Made by a program: the position numbers and the translations under genes
Shown here: piece by piece, positions 1 to 7,173 of the stretch
Layout of the letters: every line of letters begins with the position of its first letter
How positions within the stretch are numbered: position 1 is the stretch's first letter
Source of the DNA: Oceanobacillus massiliensis str. N'diop
Lineage (GTDB): Bacteria > Bacillota > Bacilli > Bacillales > Amphibacillaceae
NCBI RefSeq assembly: GCF_000285495.1
Contig: NZ_HE610976.1
Location: forward strand, 690,828 to 735,290
DNA: 44,463 nt
Direction of reading: 5' to 3'
Notes under the pieces: generated by a model
Told to the model about the DNA's origin: nothing
Seen by the model: the letters and a program-made list of their open reading frames with translations, nothing else
Database searches by the model: none

Positions 1-30
1 CTTTTTTACAGCTTTTCGTATTTGGGTTGA

Positions 31-375
31 TTATTCAACCTTTGTAACGATATCGATAATATGCTGCCACGTTTCTTTTTTTAGAGCATCTGTTGGAACA
101 CCGTCACCTATAACTCCATAGCCAATCATTAATCCAGCAACCAGGGCAGCGGCAGCAATAATTAAAACAATTATAATACGCAGCCAGATTGGAAAAATAC
201 GAAGTCTTGGTATTTTATTTTTCCTTTTTTCTTCATTCTGTTTTGTTTTTTGCTGCTTACGTGTCTGTTTGTCCTTTTTTTCTGCTTCTGCTTTGTTGGA
301 AGACATGGAAGCTGCAGCATCCTTTTCTTCCTTCAAAGCTCTTCTTGATTGTTTTTCTGATTGGTTTGTAGCCAT
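31..375 (-). CDS. EpuA-like small membrane protein (often mislabelled RNA polymerase beta subunit)
   Basis: This 114-residue protein has a highly charged Lys/Glu/Gln-rich N-terminal half (residues 1-55), one hydrophobic segment (about 62-87) and a short tail after GLMIGYGVIGDG. That layout and the glycine-rich end of the membrane segment match the EpuA family (PF11772), single-pass proteins that databases often call DNA-directed RNA polymerase subunit beta although they have no polymerase domain. The start has a good ribosome binding site (AAGGGAG, 7 nt upstream). It lies downstream of flhP on the same strand. In streptococci epuA follows murA, which suggests a cell-envelope role, but the function is unknown. 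Confidence 0.75.
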   Translation of the reverse strand: MATNQSEKQSRRALKEEKDAAASMSSNKAEAEKKDKQTRKQQKTKQNEEKRKNKIPRLRIFPIWLRIIIVLIIAAAALVAGLMIGYGVIGDGVPTDALKKETWQHIIDIVTKVE

Positions 376-444
376 TTTGTTGCTCCCTTACAAGTAACTC
401 TTCATAGAGATTATTCGAATTTTATTTCATCTATCATAACATGA

Positions 445-1278
445 TTAGGATCTTAATTGATTTACGAGGCCCATCATTTGATCTCCCATGGAAATCGTTC
501 TTGAATTAAACTGATACGAGCGCTGTGCAATTGTTAAGTCCGTCATTTGTTGAGCAATATCTACATTGGATTGCTCTAGTGTACCGCTTTCCAGAACTTT
601 GGCATTTGGATTGGTCGCTTGAAGAATCTCAGCTTCATCAAACCCAAGCGTTTCAGTGTCAGGGAGGCGGAACATATTTTGACCGGTTGCTTCCAATAAT
701 CTAGGCCGAACTGCTTCCACAACAGAAAGCTGTGCTTCAACAGCTGTTTGTCCACCACGTGACACGGCAATCTCACCATTTTCACGAATATCGATGGCAT
801 CAAACCCTTCTGCAATGACAATCGGACCGTTTTGACCAAGGACAGGATTCCCATCACTTGTAGTCAGCATAAGGTCCTGATTATTGTTAACAGGACTGAG
901 ATAAAAGGAACCGTCTCTTGTATATCGTGTTTCTTCTTGGCCATTTTCGCTCACCAGGATTTCAAATAGATGATTATCCTCAAGTAAAGCGGCATCTAGC
1001 GTCCGTCCTGTTTCAACAAGCGAGCCGAGACTCAGATCAATATTTGTTGAGCCTAATCGTGCTCCTGATCCGACACGAATGCCGTCAGGAGTCAGGCGCC
1101 CGTCCGCATTCGCTGGATCATTTAAATTCGCTACCTGCTGAACAAGCAGAGAGGAGAAATCAGCTTGACGGGTTTTATATCCGGTTGTTTGGCTGTTCGC
1201 CATATTATTCCCGATCAAATCGAGTTTTTGCTGCAGCTGGTTCATGGTAACTGCTGCCTGCATCATCATCTGAGACAT
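445..1278 (-). CDS. flhP: Flagellar hook-basal body protein FlhP (FlgG/FlgF type rod protein)
   Basis: A 277-residue protein of the flagellar rod/hook family. The N-terminal segment has the conserved LDLIGNNMANSQTTGYK motif of axial proteins, and the C-terminus has the matching LEQSNVDIAQQMTDLTIAQRSYQ helix. Both ends form the coiled coils that pack axial subunits in the rod. In B. subtilis FlhO and FlhP form the distal rod between FlgG-type rod subunits and the hook, exported by the flagellar type III apparatus, so no signal peptide is expected or seen. The ribosome binding site AAGGAGGG is 6 nt from ATG. It follows flhO after 165 bp, and the mbl-flhO-flhP order matches B. subtilis. Confidence 0.92.
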   Translation of the reverse strand: MSQMMMQAAVTMNQLQQKLDLIGNNMANSQTTGYKTRQADFSSLLVQQVANLNDPANADGRLTPDGIRVGSGARLGSTNIDLSLGSLVETGRTLDAALLEDNHLFEILVSENGQEETRYTRDGSFYLSPVNNNQDLMLTTSDGNPVLGQNGPIVIAEGFDAIDIRENGEIAVSRGGQTAVEAQLSVVEAVRPRLLEATGQNMFRLPDTETLGFDEAEILQATNPNAKVLESGTLEQSNVDIAQQMTDLTIAQRSYQFNSRTISMGDQMMGLVNQLRS

Positions 1279-1443
1279 AAGTGTCCCTCCTTAAGTTAAG
1301 GTATTACTGTAAAACGAGGCAATTGGGGCAATTGTTCTGGACCTACGCAGCTTCCGTCTGATAAAGAATAAAACCTATCAACCCGATACCCTGTCAATGG
1401 TCAGCTACGTCCGCTGCCTTCCATCCAGCTGGTTCCGAATGGA

Positions 1444-2253
1444 TTAGCCGATTCGTCCAATTTCAGAAACGGCTTTGCCAAGACTTTCATCATATGCTCT
1501 TAATACACGCTGATTTGTTTCAAACAAACGGTAAGAACTCATCATATCTGTCATTGTCTGCATTGTGTTCACATTTGATTGCTCCAAGGTCCCCTGTTGG
1601 ATGGAAAAAGTCGTCCCAGCCGGTATAGCATCAGCCTCACCTGCAAAGATATCGTTCCCCTCTTTAGTCAGGTCATTTACATTTTCCATATAGGAGATTC
1701 CAAGCTGTGTTGCCTGATCCATTGTCTGCAGTGTTCCTTCAGGAGTTACCGTGAATTCCATTCCATCTGTTTGGATTGGATTACCCGCCTGATCAAGTAC
1801 ATAGTAACCCTGATTTGTAACAAGGAAACCTTCTCCATCAACCGTAAAATTCCCATTACGAGTGTATCTGACTTCTCCCGCTTCGTTTTGTACATTAAAA
1901 AATAAAAAGCCGGATTCATCTGGTATTGTGCCATTTATAATTGCCAGGTCTGTAGAGATATTGGTTTCTCTTACATCCCCTTGTTTAAAGTTCGGTACTG
2001 TTTCCTGAACATAGGCACCTGTGTTGATGGAGCCCACTGTATTCTGAACAGGGAGATTGAGTCCCCCCTGGGTTGTTGGAATGGTTTTTTCTGAACCCAT
2101 TTCACTCAACAGCAGTTCCGGAAAGGCGCGTATTGTTGTCTGGTCGGCTTTATATCCTGGAGTATTCGCATTGGCAATATTATTGGAAAGTGCTTCCGTC
2201 TGGCGCTGCTGCGTAATCATTCCGCTTGCGGCTGTATAAAAACCTCTTAACAA
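1444..2253 (-). CDS. flhO: Flagellar hook-basal body protein FlhO (rod protein)
   Basis: This 269-residue axial protein has the N-terminal rod motif LSNNIANANTPGYKADQ and the C-terminal helix LEQSNVNTMQTMTDMMSSYR. It is paralogous to FlhP next door and is expected in the distal flagellar rod. The start is TTG, chosen because AAAGGAGG sits 8 nt upstream and the nearby ATG is out of frame and stops after three codons. No signal peptide is visible, as expected for type III flagellar export. It is flanked by mbl upstream and flhP downstream on the same strand, a conserved Bacillus arrangement. Confidence 0.92.
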   Translation of the reverse strand: MLRGFYTAASGMITQQRQTEALSNNIANANTPGYKADQTTIRAFPELLLSEMGSEKTIPTTQGGLNLPVQNTVGSINTGAYVQETVPNFKQGDVRETNISTDLAIINGTIPDESGFLFFNVQNEAGEVRYTRNGNFTVDGEGFLVTNQGYYVLDQAGNPIQTDGMEFTVTPEGTLQTMDQATQLGISYMENVNDLTKEGNDIFAGEADAIPAGTTFSIQQGTLEQSNVNTMQTMTDMMSSYRLFETNQRVLRAYDESLGKAVSEIGRIG

Positions 2254-2344
2254 GTCATTCTCCTCCTTTATCCGGTAAAACTTTTTCTAATAGTAGGTTT
2301 ACATGATAATCAATCCGGGTATATCAATTATGAAAATGGTTTAA

Positions 2345-2374
2345 CAAGTCCCAAAGCATCAGCTGGGGGACCTG
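2345..2374 (-). terminator. Possible terminator after mbl
   Basis: An inverted repeat (CAAGTCCC / GGGACCTG, one G-U pair on RNA) with a 14-nt loop starts 8 bp beyond the mbl stop codon. The trailing T run is weak, so this may attenuate rather than stop transcription into flhO. Confidence 0.4.
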
Positions 2375-2382
2375 TTATGTAT

Positions 2383-3384
2383 TTAGCCTATTTTTCTGCG
2401 TTCGATTTTATCAATATTCTCGAGCATGATACCAGTTCCTTTTGCCACACAATCCATAGGATCTTCGGCAATAAATACAGGGACTTTCAGTTCTTCAGCC
2501 AAGAGCTGGTCGATACCGTGCAGCAAAGCGCCGCCGCCTGTTAGAATAACGCCTCGATCAATGATGTCAGCAGATAATTCTGGTGGTGTACGTTCGAGGA
2601 CGGATTTAGCTGCCTGTACAATTAATGCAACAGATTCACTTAATGCGATCTCGATTTCGCCAGATTCAACTGTAATCGTTCTTGGAAGTCCAGTTACCAT
2701 GTCACGTCCGCGGATATCCATTGTTTCTTTACGGGAATCTTTAAAGACAGTAGCGACATTAATCTTAATCTCTTCGGCTGTTCGTTCACCAATCAAAAGC
2801 TTGTACTTTTTCTTGATGTATTGAAGAATTTCAATATCAAATTTGTCTCCAGCCATCTTGATCGATTCGGAGGTCACAATGCCACCCATGGAAAGAACTG
2901 CGACATCTGTAGTCCCTCCACCGATGTCAACGACCATGTTTCCGCTCGGCTGATAGATTTCCATTCCAGCCCCAATTGCAGCCACTTTCGGTTCTTCTTC
3001 CAAATAAACCTTCTTGCCGCCGGATTTTTCTGCCGCTTCCTTAATTGCCTTTTGTTCGACCTTTGTAATATTAGTCGGACAGCAAATAAGCATTCTCGGC
3101 TTAGAAATAATCCCTTTTACATTAATTTTATTTATAAAATGCTTTAGCATAGCTTCTGTTACATCGAAGTCAGCGATAACTCCATCCTTTAACGGGCGGA
3201 TTGCTTCAATATTTCCTGGTGTACGTCCAACCATACGGCGTGCTTCTTCTCCAACCTCAAGCACCTTGCCTGTGTTTCGGTCCATTGCGACGACTGATGG
3301 TTCATTTAATACAATTCCTTTACCTTTTACGTGAATCAAAACGTTGGCAGTTCCAAGGTCGATTCCAATATCTCTAGAAAACAT
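2383..3384 (-). CDS. mbl: Actin-like rod-shape protein Mbl
   Basis: A 333-residue MreB/Mbl-family cytoskeletal protein. The actin-fold motifs are visible: phosphate 1 near the N-terminus (GIDLGTANVLIHVKGKG), phosphate 2 (VVDIGGGTTDVAVLS) and the adenosine motif (VILTGGGALLHGID). It forms membrane-associated filaments that guide lateral wall synthesis. It is assigned as Mbl rather than MreB because it lies between spoIIID and flhO/flhP, the Mbl locus of bacilli, and not in the mreBCD-minCD cluster. The start ATG has TAGGAGGATC upstream. A sigma-A-like promoter lies 60-90 bp upstream. Confidence 0.95.
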   Translation of the reverse strand: MFSRDIGIDLGTANVLIHVKGKGIVLNEPSVVAMDRNTGKVLEVGEEARRMVGRTPGNIEAIRPLKDGVIADFDVTEAMLKHFINKINVKGIISKPRMLICCPTNITKVEQKAIKEAAEKSGGKKVYLEEEPKVAAIGAGMEIYQPSGNMVVDIGGGTTDVAVLSMGGIVTSESIKMAGDKFDIEILQYIKKKYKLLIGERTAEEIKINVATVFKDSRKETMDIRGRDMVTGLPRTITVESGEIEIALSESVALIVQAAKSVLERTPPELSADIIDRGVILTGGGALLHGIDQLLAEELKVPVFIAEDPMDCVAKGTGIMLENIDKIERRKIG

Positions 3385-3441
3385 GTATCTAGATCCTCCT
3401 AGCGTTACTATCTTGCACCGTCAATTTGACAAAATGCTACT

Positions 3442-3471
3442 ATTATAATATTTTACCACAAATTACAACAA
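3442..3471 (-). promoter_or_regulatory. Candidate sigma-A promoter of mbl
   Basis: On the minus strand, TTGTTG (3466-3471) and TATAAT (3442-3447) are separated by 18 bp. The -10 is perfect and the -35 has two mismatches. It lies about 58 bp upstream of the mbl start and downstream of the hairpin at 3627-3667. Confidence 0.5.
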
Positions 3472-3626
3472 TTAACTGCAGATTTGGAAAAAATTCGAAG
3501 TAAAATGGATGAATATTTTCTCCATTGACTGGAGAGAGGCAATCTATAACACGATTTTTGTCGGAATTCCTTGCTCTTGCAGTGTTTTAACTTAAGGTGA
3601 CTTACCTGGGGAAGGACGAAAAAATA

Positions 3627-3667
3627 CAGCAGGCACATCCAGTTATGCTGGATAATTATCCCTGCTG
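3627..3667 (-). terminator. Terminator between spoIIID and mbl
   Basis: Nested inverted repeat: outer CAGCAGG/CCTGCTG and inner ATCCAG/CTGGAT with a 5-nt loop. Read on the minus strand it is followed by TATTTTTT. It would end spoIIID transcripts before the mbl promoter. Confidence 0.55.
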
Positions 3668-3856
3668 ATTTTATCATATCGGTTTGTTTCATTGATTTTA
3701 TGGATATTTTCTTTATCTGTGTGAATTCCTAATTCGCATTTCCTATCTTTTTATCCGAGGTCGACCTTTTTTCTCTCATTGTGCTTTTTCATTATTTTTG
3801 ATAGGTTGCATATTCCTTGAACCAATCACTAGATATTCAATTATTAATCTGATTGA

Positions 3857-3985
3857 TTGGAGCGCAGGGCAATCGACTCCAGCGGGAAAAGCAACAGCTG
3901 AAGATCCCGCAAGAAGCCGGTATTGCTTCTGAGGAAGCTGAAGCGGTGCCCGCGGAAAGCGACTGCCCGGAGCGGAAATCGGATG
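3857..3985. repeat. GC-rich structured intergenic element of the kind dispersed in Bacillaceae genomes
   Basis: A roughly 130-bp segment, more GC-rich than its surroundings, lies in the 778-bp gap between mbl and spoIIID. It contains pairable blocks GGGCA (3867-3871) with TGCCC (3964-3968) and GCGGG with CCCGC further in, and ends in a GGAGCGGAAATC tail. From memory, elements with GACTCCAGCGGGAAAAGC and GCCCGCGGAAAGCGACTGCC blocks are scattered between genes in many Bacillaceae. A 61-codon plus-strand frame across it has no ribosome binding site and is best ignored. The rest of this gap holds only the mbl promoter and the terminator. Confidence 0.55.
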
Positions 3986-4162
3986 TCGCCGTTACGTCAG
4001 TTTCTATCATATGCACATATGCAAAAATCTGGAATTAACATTACTTACAAATTGGGCCTTCTTTCATAACTGAATCAAATGTTTTTTGATTTTCTTCGTT
4101 CAGTCAATCAAAATCGGTTTATTTATACTTGCATCACAAACTGATTATTTGGCATAAGCTTC

Positions 4163-4444
4163 TCAGCCTGCTGGTTTTTCCTGCGCTTCCTTTTGACCGT
4201 CGATTTTATATTTTTGCCTTGTCGCTTCGCCTCCCCTTAAATGACGGATTGCTTTATGGTATTCGAGAATTTCCTTCACCTGATTTGCCAGGTCTGGATT
4301 TATTTCTGGTAAGCGTTCTGTCAAATCCTTATGAACTGTGCTTTTGGAGACACCAAATTCTTTCGCTATCGTTCGGACCGTTTTTCTCGTCTCCACGACA
4401 TGCCTTCCTATCCTGATCGTTCTCTCTTTGATGTAATCATGCAC
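4163..4444 (-). CDS. spoIIID: Sporulation transcriptional regulator SpoIIID
   Basis: A 93-residue DNA-binding protein that in B. subtilis switches many mother-cell sigma-E genes off or on and helps raise sigma-K. The start is GTG (4444-4442), which gives the family-standard beginning (M)HDYIKERT and exactly the B. subtilis length. AGGGAGG lies 8 nt upstream. The same frame is open for 44 codons further upstream, but that part does not resemble SpoIIID. The helix-turn-helix is TVRTIAKEFGVSKSTVHKDL (about 22-41), followed by the conserved RLPEINPDLANQVKEIL and the basic C-terminus. It is followed by a hairpin terminator and then mbl. Confidence 0.96.
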   Translation of the reverse strand: MHDYIKERTIRIGRHVVETRKTVRTIAKEFGVSKSTVHKDLTERLPEINPDLANQVKEILEYHKAIRHLRGGEATRQKYKIDGQKEAQEKPAG

Positions 4445-4544
4445 ACCGTTCGCCTCCCTAAGTTGATTAATTCCGAGGTGCTGGTCGAGACTGGTGTTAC
4501 TTTGTGTATAAGATTTTAGTGAACAGCGCTGCAAAGAAGAATAT

Positions 4545-4573
4545 TGGGTATGTATCACCTGTTTAACAAATGA
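4545..4573 (-). promoter_or_regulatory. Candidate sigma-E promoter of spoIIID
   Basis: On the minus strand TCATTTG (4567-4573) and CATACCCA (4545-4552) are 14 bp apart, close to the sigma-E pattern KMATATT-N14-CATACANT. The start point would fall near 4538, giving a leader of about 95 nt before the GTG. spoIIID is sigma-E dependent in B. subtilis, which supports the call. No separate leader ORF like B. subtilis usd is evident. Confidence 0.4.
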
Positions 4574-4740
4574 CAAAAACGGCTGTGGGGTAAATATTCC
4601 ATGTGGAGCATGCAGTATGAAGAAGCCTATAACGTTACACGAGCTCTCACCTCAGACAATTCGATTGCATGGTTTGTAACATCTTATTAGAGTAGATCAT
4701 GCTTTATGATTAAATTTGTACAATTCATGGAGGGGACAAG

Positions 4741-4773
4741 ATGTATTTTGATTTTCTTTATAGATTCCGTTGA
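4741..4773 (+). CDS. Possible 10-codon peptide in a short plus-strand transcript
   Basis: ATG at 4741 follows a near-perfect ribosome binding site (GGAGGGG, 5-6 nt away) and encodes MYFDFLYRFR before TGA. TATGAT at 4705-4710 could be a -10 box, though the -35 is poor, and a terminator follows at 4807-4859. This makes a self-contained transcript of about 140 nt, convergent with the AimR-like gene. It has no signal peptide, so it does not look like an AimP pheromone precursor. It could be a leader peptide or part of a small RNA. The evidence is only the signal arrangement. Confidence 0.22.
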   Translation: MYFDFLYRFR

Positions 4774-4806
4774 TTTAGGCAAAGTACAGGGGATTTTTGT
4801 ACAAAC

Positions 4807-4859
4807 AAAAAAGCCACTGTACTGTCACTTTAAATCATGACAATTACAGCAGCCTTTTT
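4807..4859. terminator. Bidirectional terminator shared by the AimR-like gene and the small plus-strand unit
   Basis: A long hairpin starts 13 bp beyond the AimR-like stop codon. TGTCA (4823-4827) pairs with TGACA (4838-4842) and the outer ACTGTA region pairs with TACAGC. It is bordered by an A run on one side and a T run on the other, so it works as a rho-independent terminator on both strands. Confidence 0.75.
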
Positions 4860-4871
4860 GCAGGAACCATT

Positions 4872-5885
4872 CTACATTTCCTTGAAAGCGTTTATCGGTA
4901 GTCTGCAGAAGAAATAATCACTTCTCTTCTCAATAAAATGATTATATGATTTTATCAATAGGGACTTGTCCTCTTTTGCCTTGCCTAAATAGTAAAGCTG
5001 AAAGGCATCTTTTTCCGGTAAATGGTCCAGTATTTCGATTACCTTTGCATGATTTCCCTTAGCAAGCTCTATATGGGCCTGCTCCCCTCTATCCTTTGTC
5101 GTAATGTTATCTACTTTTTTAAAATGTGCCGAAAGAAATGGAATATAAAAATTCTTTAGACTCTCTGTTAAATAATTCAATTTAACTTCTTTAGCAAGCT
5201 CAAACGATTTCTTTAAATGATACATTCCCTTTTCATATGTATCGAATGTGTAGGATATTCCCAGCAGAAGATGGATACCGGCATGGATAAGCGGACTATC
5301 AAGTGAGTTCAGCACTCGGTAAGCATATTTTCTTGCCATGATCAGTTCATTTCGCATCAAATGGTAGATGACATTTATTTTGTATACTCTGATCTTGAAA
5401 TAACTCACCATGCTTCTATCCTCCATCAAAGCGAAATATTGCTGGTGTGTTACCATAATCTTGCCGATCCTATCATATTGGGGCATTTGATAATAGGCAT
5501 TTTCGCGGATTAAGTCGATCAGGAATAATAATTCAGGCTCTTTTGTCGAATAGCGCTCTCTAAAATGCTGCAAAAGCTGAATTGTCTTGTGTGGACTTAT
5601 CTCTCTTAGGGTCTGTCGAATCATTATATGGTAGATAGTTCCCCAAAGCCTGTTGGATGGGTCATCCGATTGCCGGTTCTTCTGAATCAATTGTTTCAGT
5701 TCTGGAAAATATCCATGCATATATAAGTATTCCATTCCTTTTTTCTGGATATCTTTTGAGGGGGAATCGAGACAGTTTTCTACCATCATATCCTGTGCGG
5801 CTTCTGGACCATATTCGGCACATAACATGTTGATCAAATCTGTGATTGTTCGATGTGAACAGGGTGGCATTTGTTTTATAATCAT
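4872..5885 (-). CDS. AimR-family (arbitrium receptor-like) helical repeat protein without an N-terminal HTH
   Basis: A 337-residue all-helical protein that I relate to the AimR family of lysis-lysogeny peptide receptors by its C-terminal half. The stretch AKVIEILDHLPEKDAFQLYY followed by GKAKEDKSLLIKSYNHF and a final FFCRLPINAFKEM lines up with the phage phi3T AimR end (LDKLDLL..., YYLKGRLEQNKACFYSS..., RLPLLELQKM). Upstream parts also align (GMEYLYMHGYF; TYEKGMYHLKKSFELAKEV). AimR receptors normally begin with a DNA-binding HTH of about 50 residues. Here the alignment starts after it, and the start is fixed by AAAGGAGG 11 nt upstream with an in-frame stop just before. No AimP-like pheromone gene follows. 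It may be a peptide-binding regulator acting on proteins. The ligand is unknown. Confidence 0.6.
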   Translation of the reverse strand: MIIKQMPPCSHRTITDLINMLCAEYGPEAAQDMMVENCLDSPSKDIQKKGMEYLYMHGYFPELKQLIQKNRQSDDPSNRLWGTIYHIMIRQTLREISPHKTIQLLQHFRERYSTKEPELLFLIDLIRENAYYQMPQYDRIGKIMVTHQQYFALMEDRSMVSYFKIRVYKINVIYHLMRNELIMARKYAYRVLNSLDSPLIHAGIHLLLGISYTFDTYEKGMYHLKKSFELAKEVKLNYLTESLKNFYIPFLSAHFKKVDNITTKDRGEQAHIELAKGNHAKVIEILDHLPEKDAFQLYYLGKAKEDKSLLIKSYNHFIEKRSDYFFCRLPINAFKEM

Positions 5886-5900
5886 TTTTTATAAACCTCC

Positions 5901-5919
5901 TTTTCCTTCTGAAGGAAAA
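5901..5919. promoter_or_regulatory. Perfect dyad overlapping the leader of the AimR-like gene
   Basis: TTTTCCTTCTGAAGGAAAA has 9-bp arms around one central base and abuts the ribosome binding site of the AimR-like gene on the minus strand. It could be an operator or an RNA hairpin that influences ribosome access. No matching regulator is known to me. Confidence 0.4.
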
Positions 5920-6030
5920 TTCCCTCTATTTTAAAAACAATATTATCTTACCATAATTTTCTAGCAGAAAAATTAGTTATCGTTCGACAATTTATGCATG
6001 AAGGCGTATTCATTTTTTTCTGATTAAAGA

Positions 6031-6066
6031 AAAATACCCCGGTACCATTAAGGTATCGGGATATTT
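6031..6066 (-). terminator. Terminator of spoIIQ
   Basis: CCCGGTACC and GGTATCGGG form a stem with one mismatch and a 5-nt loop, followed on the minus strand by GTATTTTTC. It starts just after the spoIIQ stop codon. Confidence 0.7.
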
Positions 6067-6068
6067 TA

Positions 6069-6986
6069 TTACGCATTATCATTCTCAGTAGAATCGTCTG
6101 TTTCTTCCTCAGGATCTTCTTCTGTTTCATCTTCGCCAGATTCTGGGGACTCTTCTTCCGAATCATTTGTTGCATCTGATTCTTCGTTTGCTTCTGAATC
6201 TTCTTCTGTAGCATTGGTTTCTTCATTTGCTTCTGCATCTTCAGCGGCATCACTTTCTTCATTTACAGCTGAATCACCTTCAGCTTCCTCAGATACACTT
6301 TCAAGACTGCTTACCGGCTGATTGAAATAAGTTTCCGGGTTCATTTCTTTTCCGTCTTTTCTGATTTCAAAATGTACGTGTGTTCCATTGTCCTTACCAA
6401 AAAGGTTCTTGCCTGCTGTACCTACCTTGTCACCCTGCTTCAAATCGGATCCTGCAGTAACACTGACCTCATCCAGACTAGCATAATAGGTTTTCACTTC
6501 ATCTGCATGTGATAGAATAACAACATTACCTAACAACGGATCCTCTTTCACTTCTTCCACTGTTCCACTAAGTGCTGCAACTACATCGAATACTTCTGCG
6601 TTTGCTGCTGCGATGTCAACCCCTGTGCTTTGATAGAATCTGTTATTGTAGAGTACCAAAGCATTCTCACGGTCTTCTTGTTCTGCGTTGTAGTCAAAAA
6701 ATTTAGTTACGATTTCTGCTTCATCCAGATTAACTACCGGCATTTGTATTAATTCTTGCTGATCTAGTACCGTTTGCGCCTCATCATCATTCAGGACTGG
6801 GCTGTAATCGCCTGACTGTTCCTGATCGTCTGTAGCATCGGGGACTTGATTATCCATGTTTTGATACCACACCACAACCGATAGTAAAAGTGCTGCAATC
6901 GTCAAGTAGACAGCTGGGAAAAACCATTTCTTGCGGTAAATGCGGCTCCATTTATTTTTTGGCCCGCCTTTGAATTCTTCACTCAT
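6069..6986 (-). CDS. spoIIQ: Stage II sporulation protein SpoIIQ (degenerate LytM/M23 domain)
   Basis: A 305-residue forespore membrane protein. In B. subtilis it pairs with SpoIIIAH across the septum to hold the engulfing membrane and form the feeding-tube channel. A membrane anchor lies at about 23-42 and an M23 fold at about 108-223. The first zinc ligand, the His of the usual HxGxD motif, is Ser120 here (S-T-G-V-D, Asp124 kept), while HVH at 203-205 remains, so it should not be an active endopeptidase; B. subtilis SpoIIQ is also degenerate. From about residue 226 it ends in an 80-residue Asp/Glu-rich tail. The start has GAGGTGA upstream. A sigma-F-like promoter precedes it. Confidence 0.94.
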   Translation of the reverse strand: MSEEFKGGPKNKWSRIYRKKWFFPAVYLTIAALLLSVVVWYQNMDNQVPDATDDQEQSGDYSPVLNDDEAQTVLDQQELIQMPVVNLDEAEIVTKFFDYNAEQEDRENALVLYNNRFYQSTGVDIAAANAEVFDVVAALSGTVEEVKEDPLLGNVVILSHADEVKTYYASLDEVSVTAGSDLKQGDKVGTAGKNLFGKDNGTHVHFEIRKDGKEMNPETYFNQPVSSLESVSEEAEGDSAVNEESDAAEDAEANEETNATEEDSEANEESDATNDSEEESPESGEDETEEDPEEETDDSTENDNA

Positions 6987-7005
6987 AATTAATCACCTCT
7001 GCAAC

Positions 7006-7035
7006 CATTGTGAGCAGAAAAATCAAAATATATAC
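7006..7035 (-). promoter_or_regulatory. Candidate sigma-F promoter of spoIIQ
   Basis: On the minus strand GTATA (7031-7035) fits the sigma-F -35 GYWTA. After a 15-bp spacer, GCTCACAATG (7006-7015) fits the sigma-F -10 in part (three mismatches). spoIIQ is a sigma-F gene in B. subtilis, and the site lies 20 bp upstream of its start. Confidence 0.4.
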
Positions 7036-7173
7036 ATCTGGATAAAAAAATTTATTAAATTTATGGATTTTTTTATTCGTTTGGGGGAAGGTAAGGGGTT
7101 ACCGGAGACAGAAATTCCCTGATGAAATGCCTTGATATGGCGGCAGTTTGCTAAAGGCAGCAGAAACCCCCGC

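Noticed and set aside
3853-4038. 61-codon plus-strand frame in the mbl-spoIIID gap
   Set aside because: It is the translation of the dispersed GC-rich element and has no ribosome binding site.
4445-4576. N-terminal extension of SpoIIID or a usd-like leader gene
   Set aside because: The extension does not resemble SpoIIID, and the GTG at 4444 has its own ribosome binding site and gives the family length; no separate leader start was found.
4577-4871. An AimP-like pheromone gene downstream of the AimR-like gene
   Set aside because: A terminator begins 13 bp after the stop codon, and no short frame with a signal peptide and C-terminal hexapeptide was found on the minus strand.
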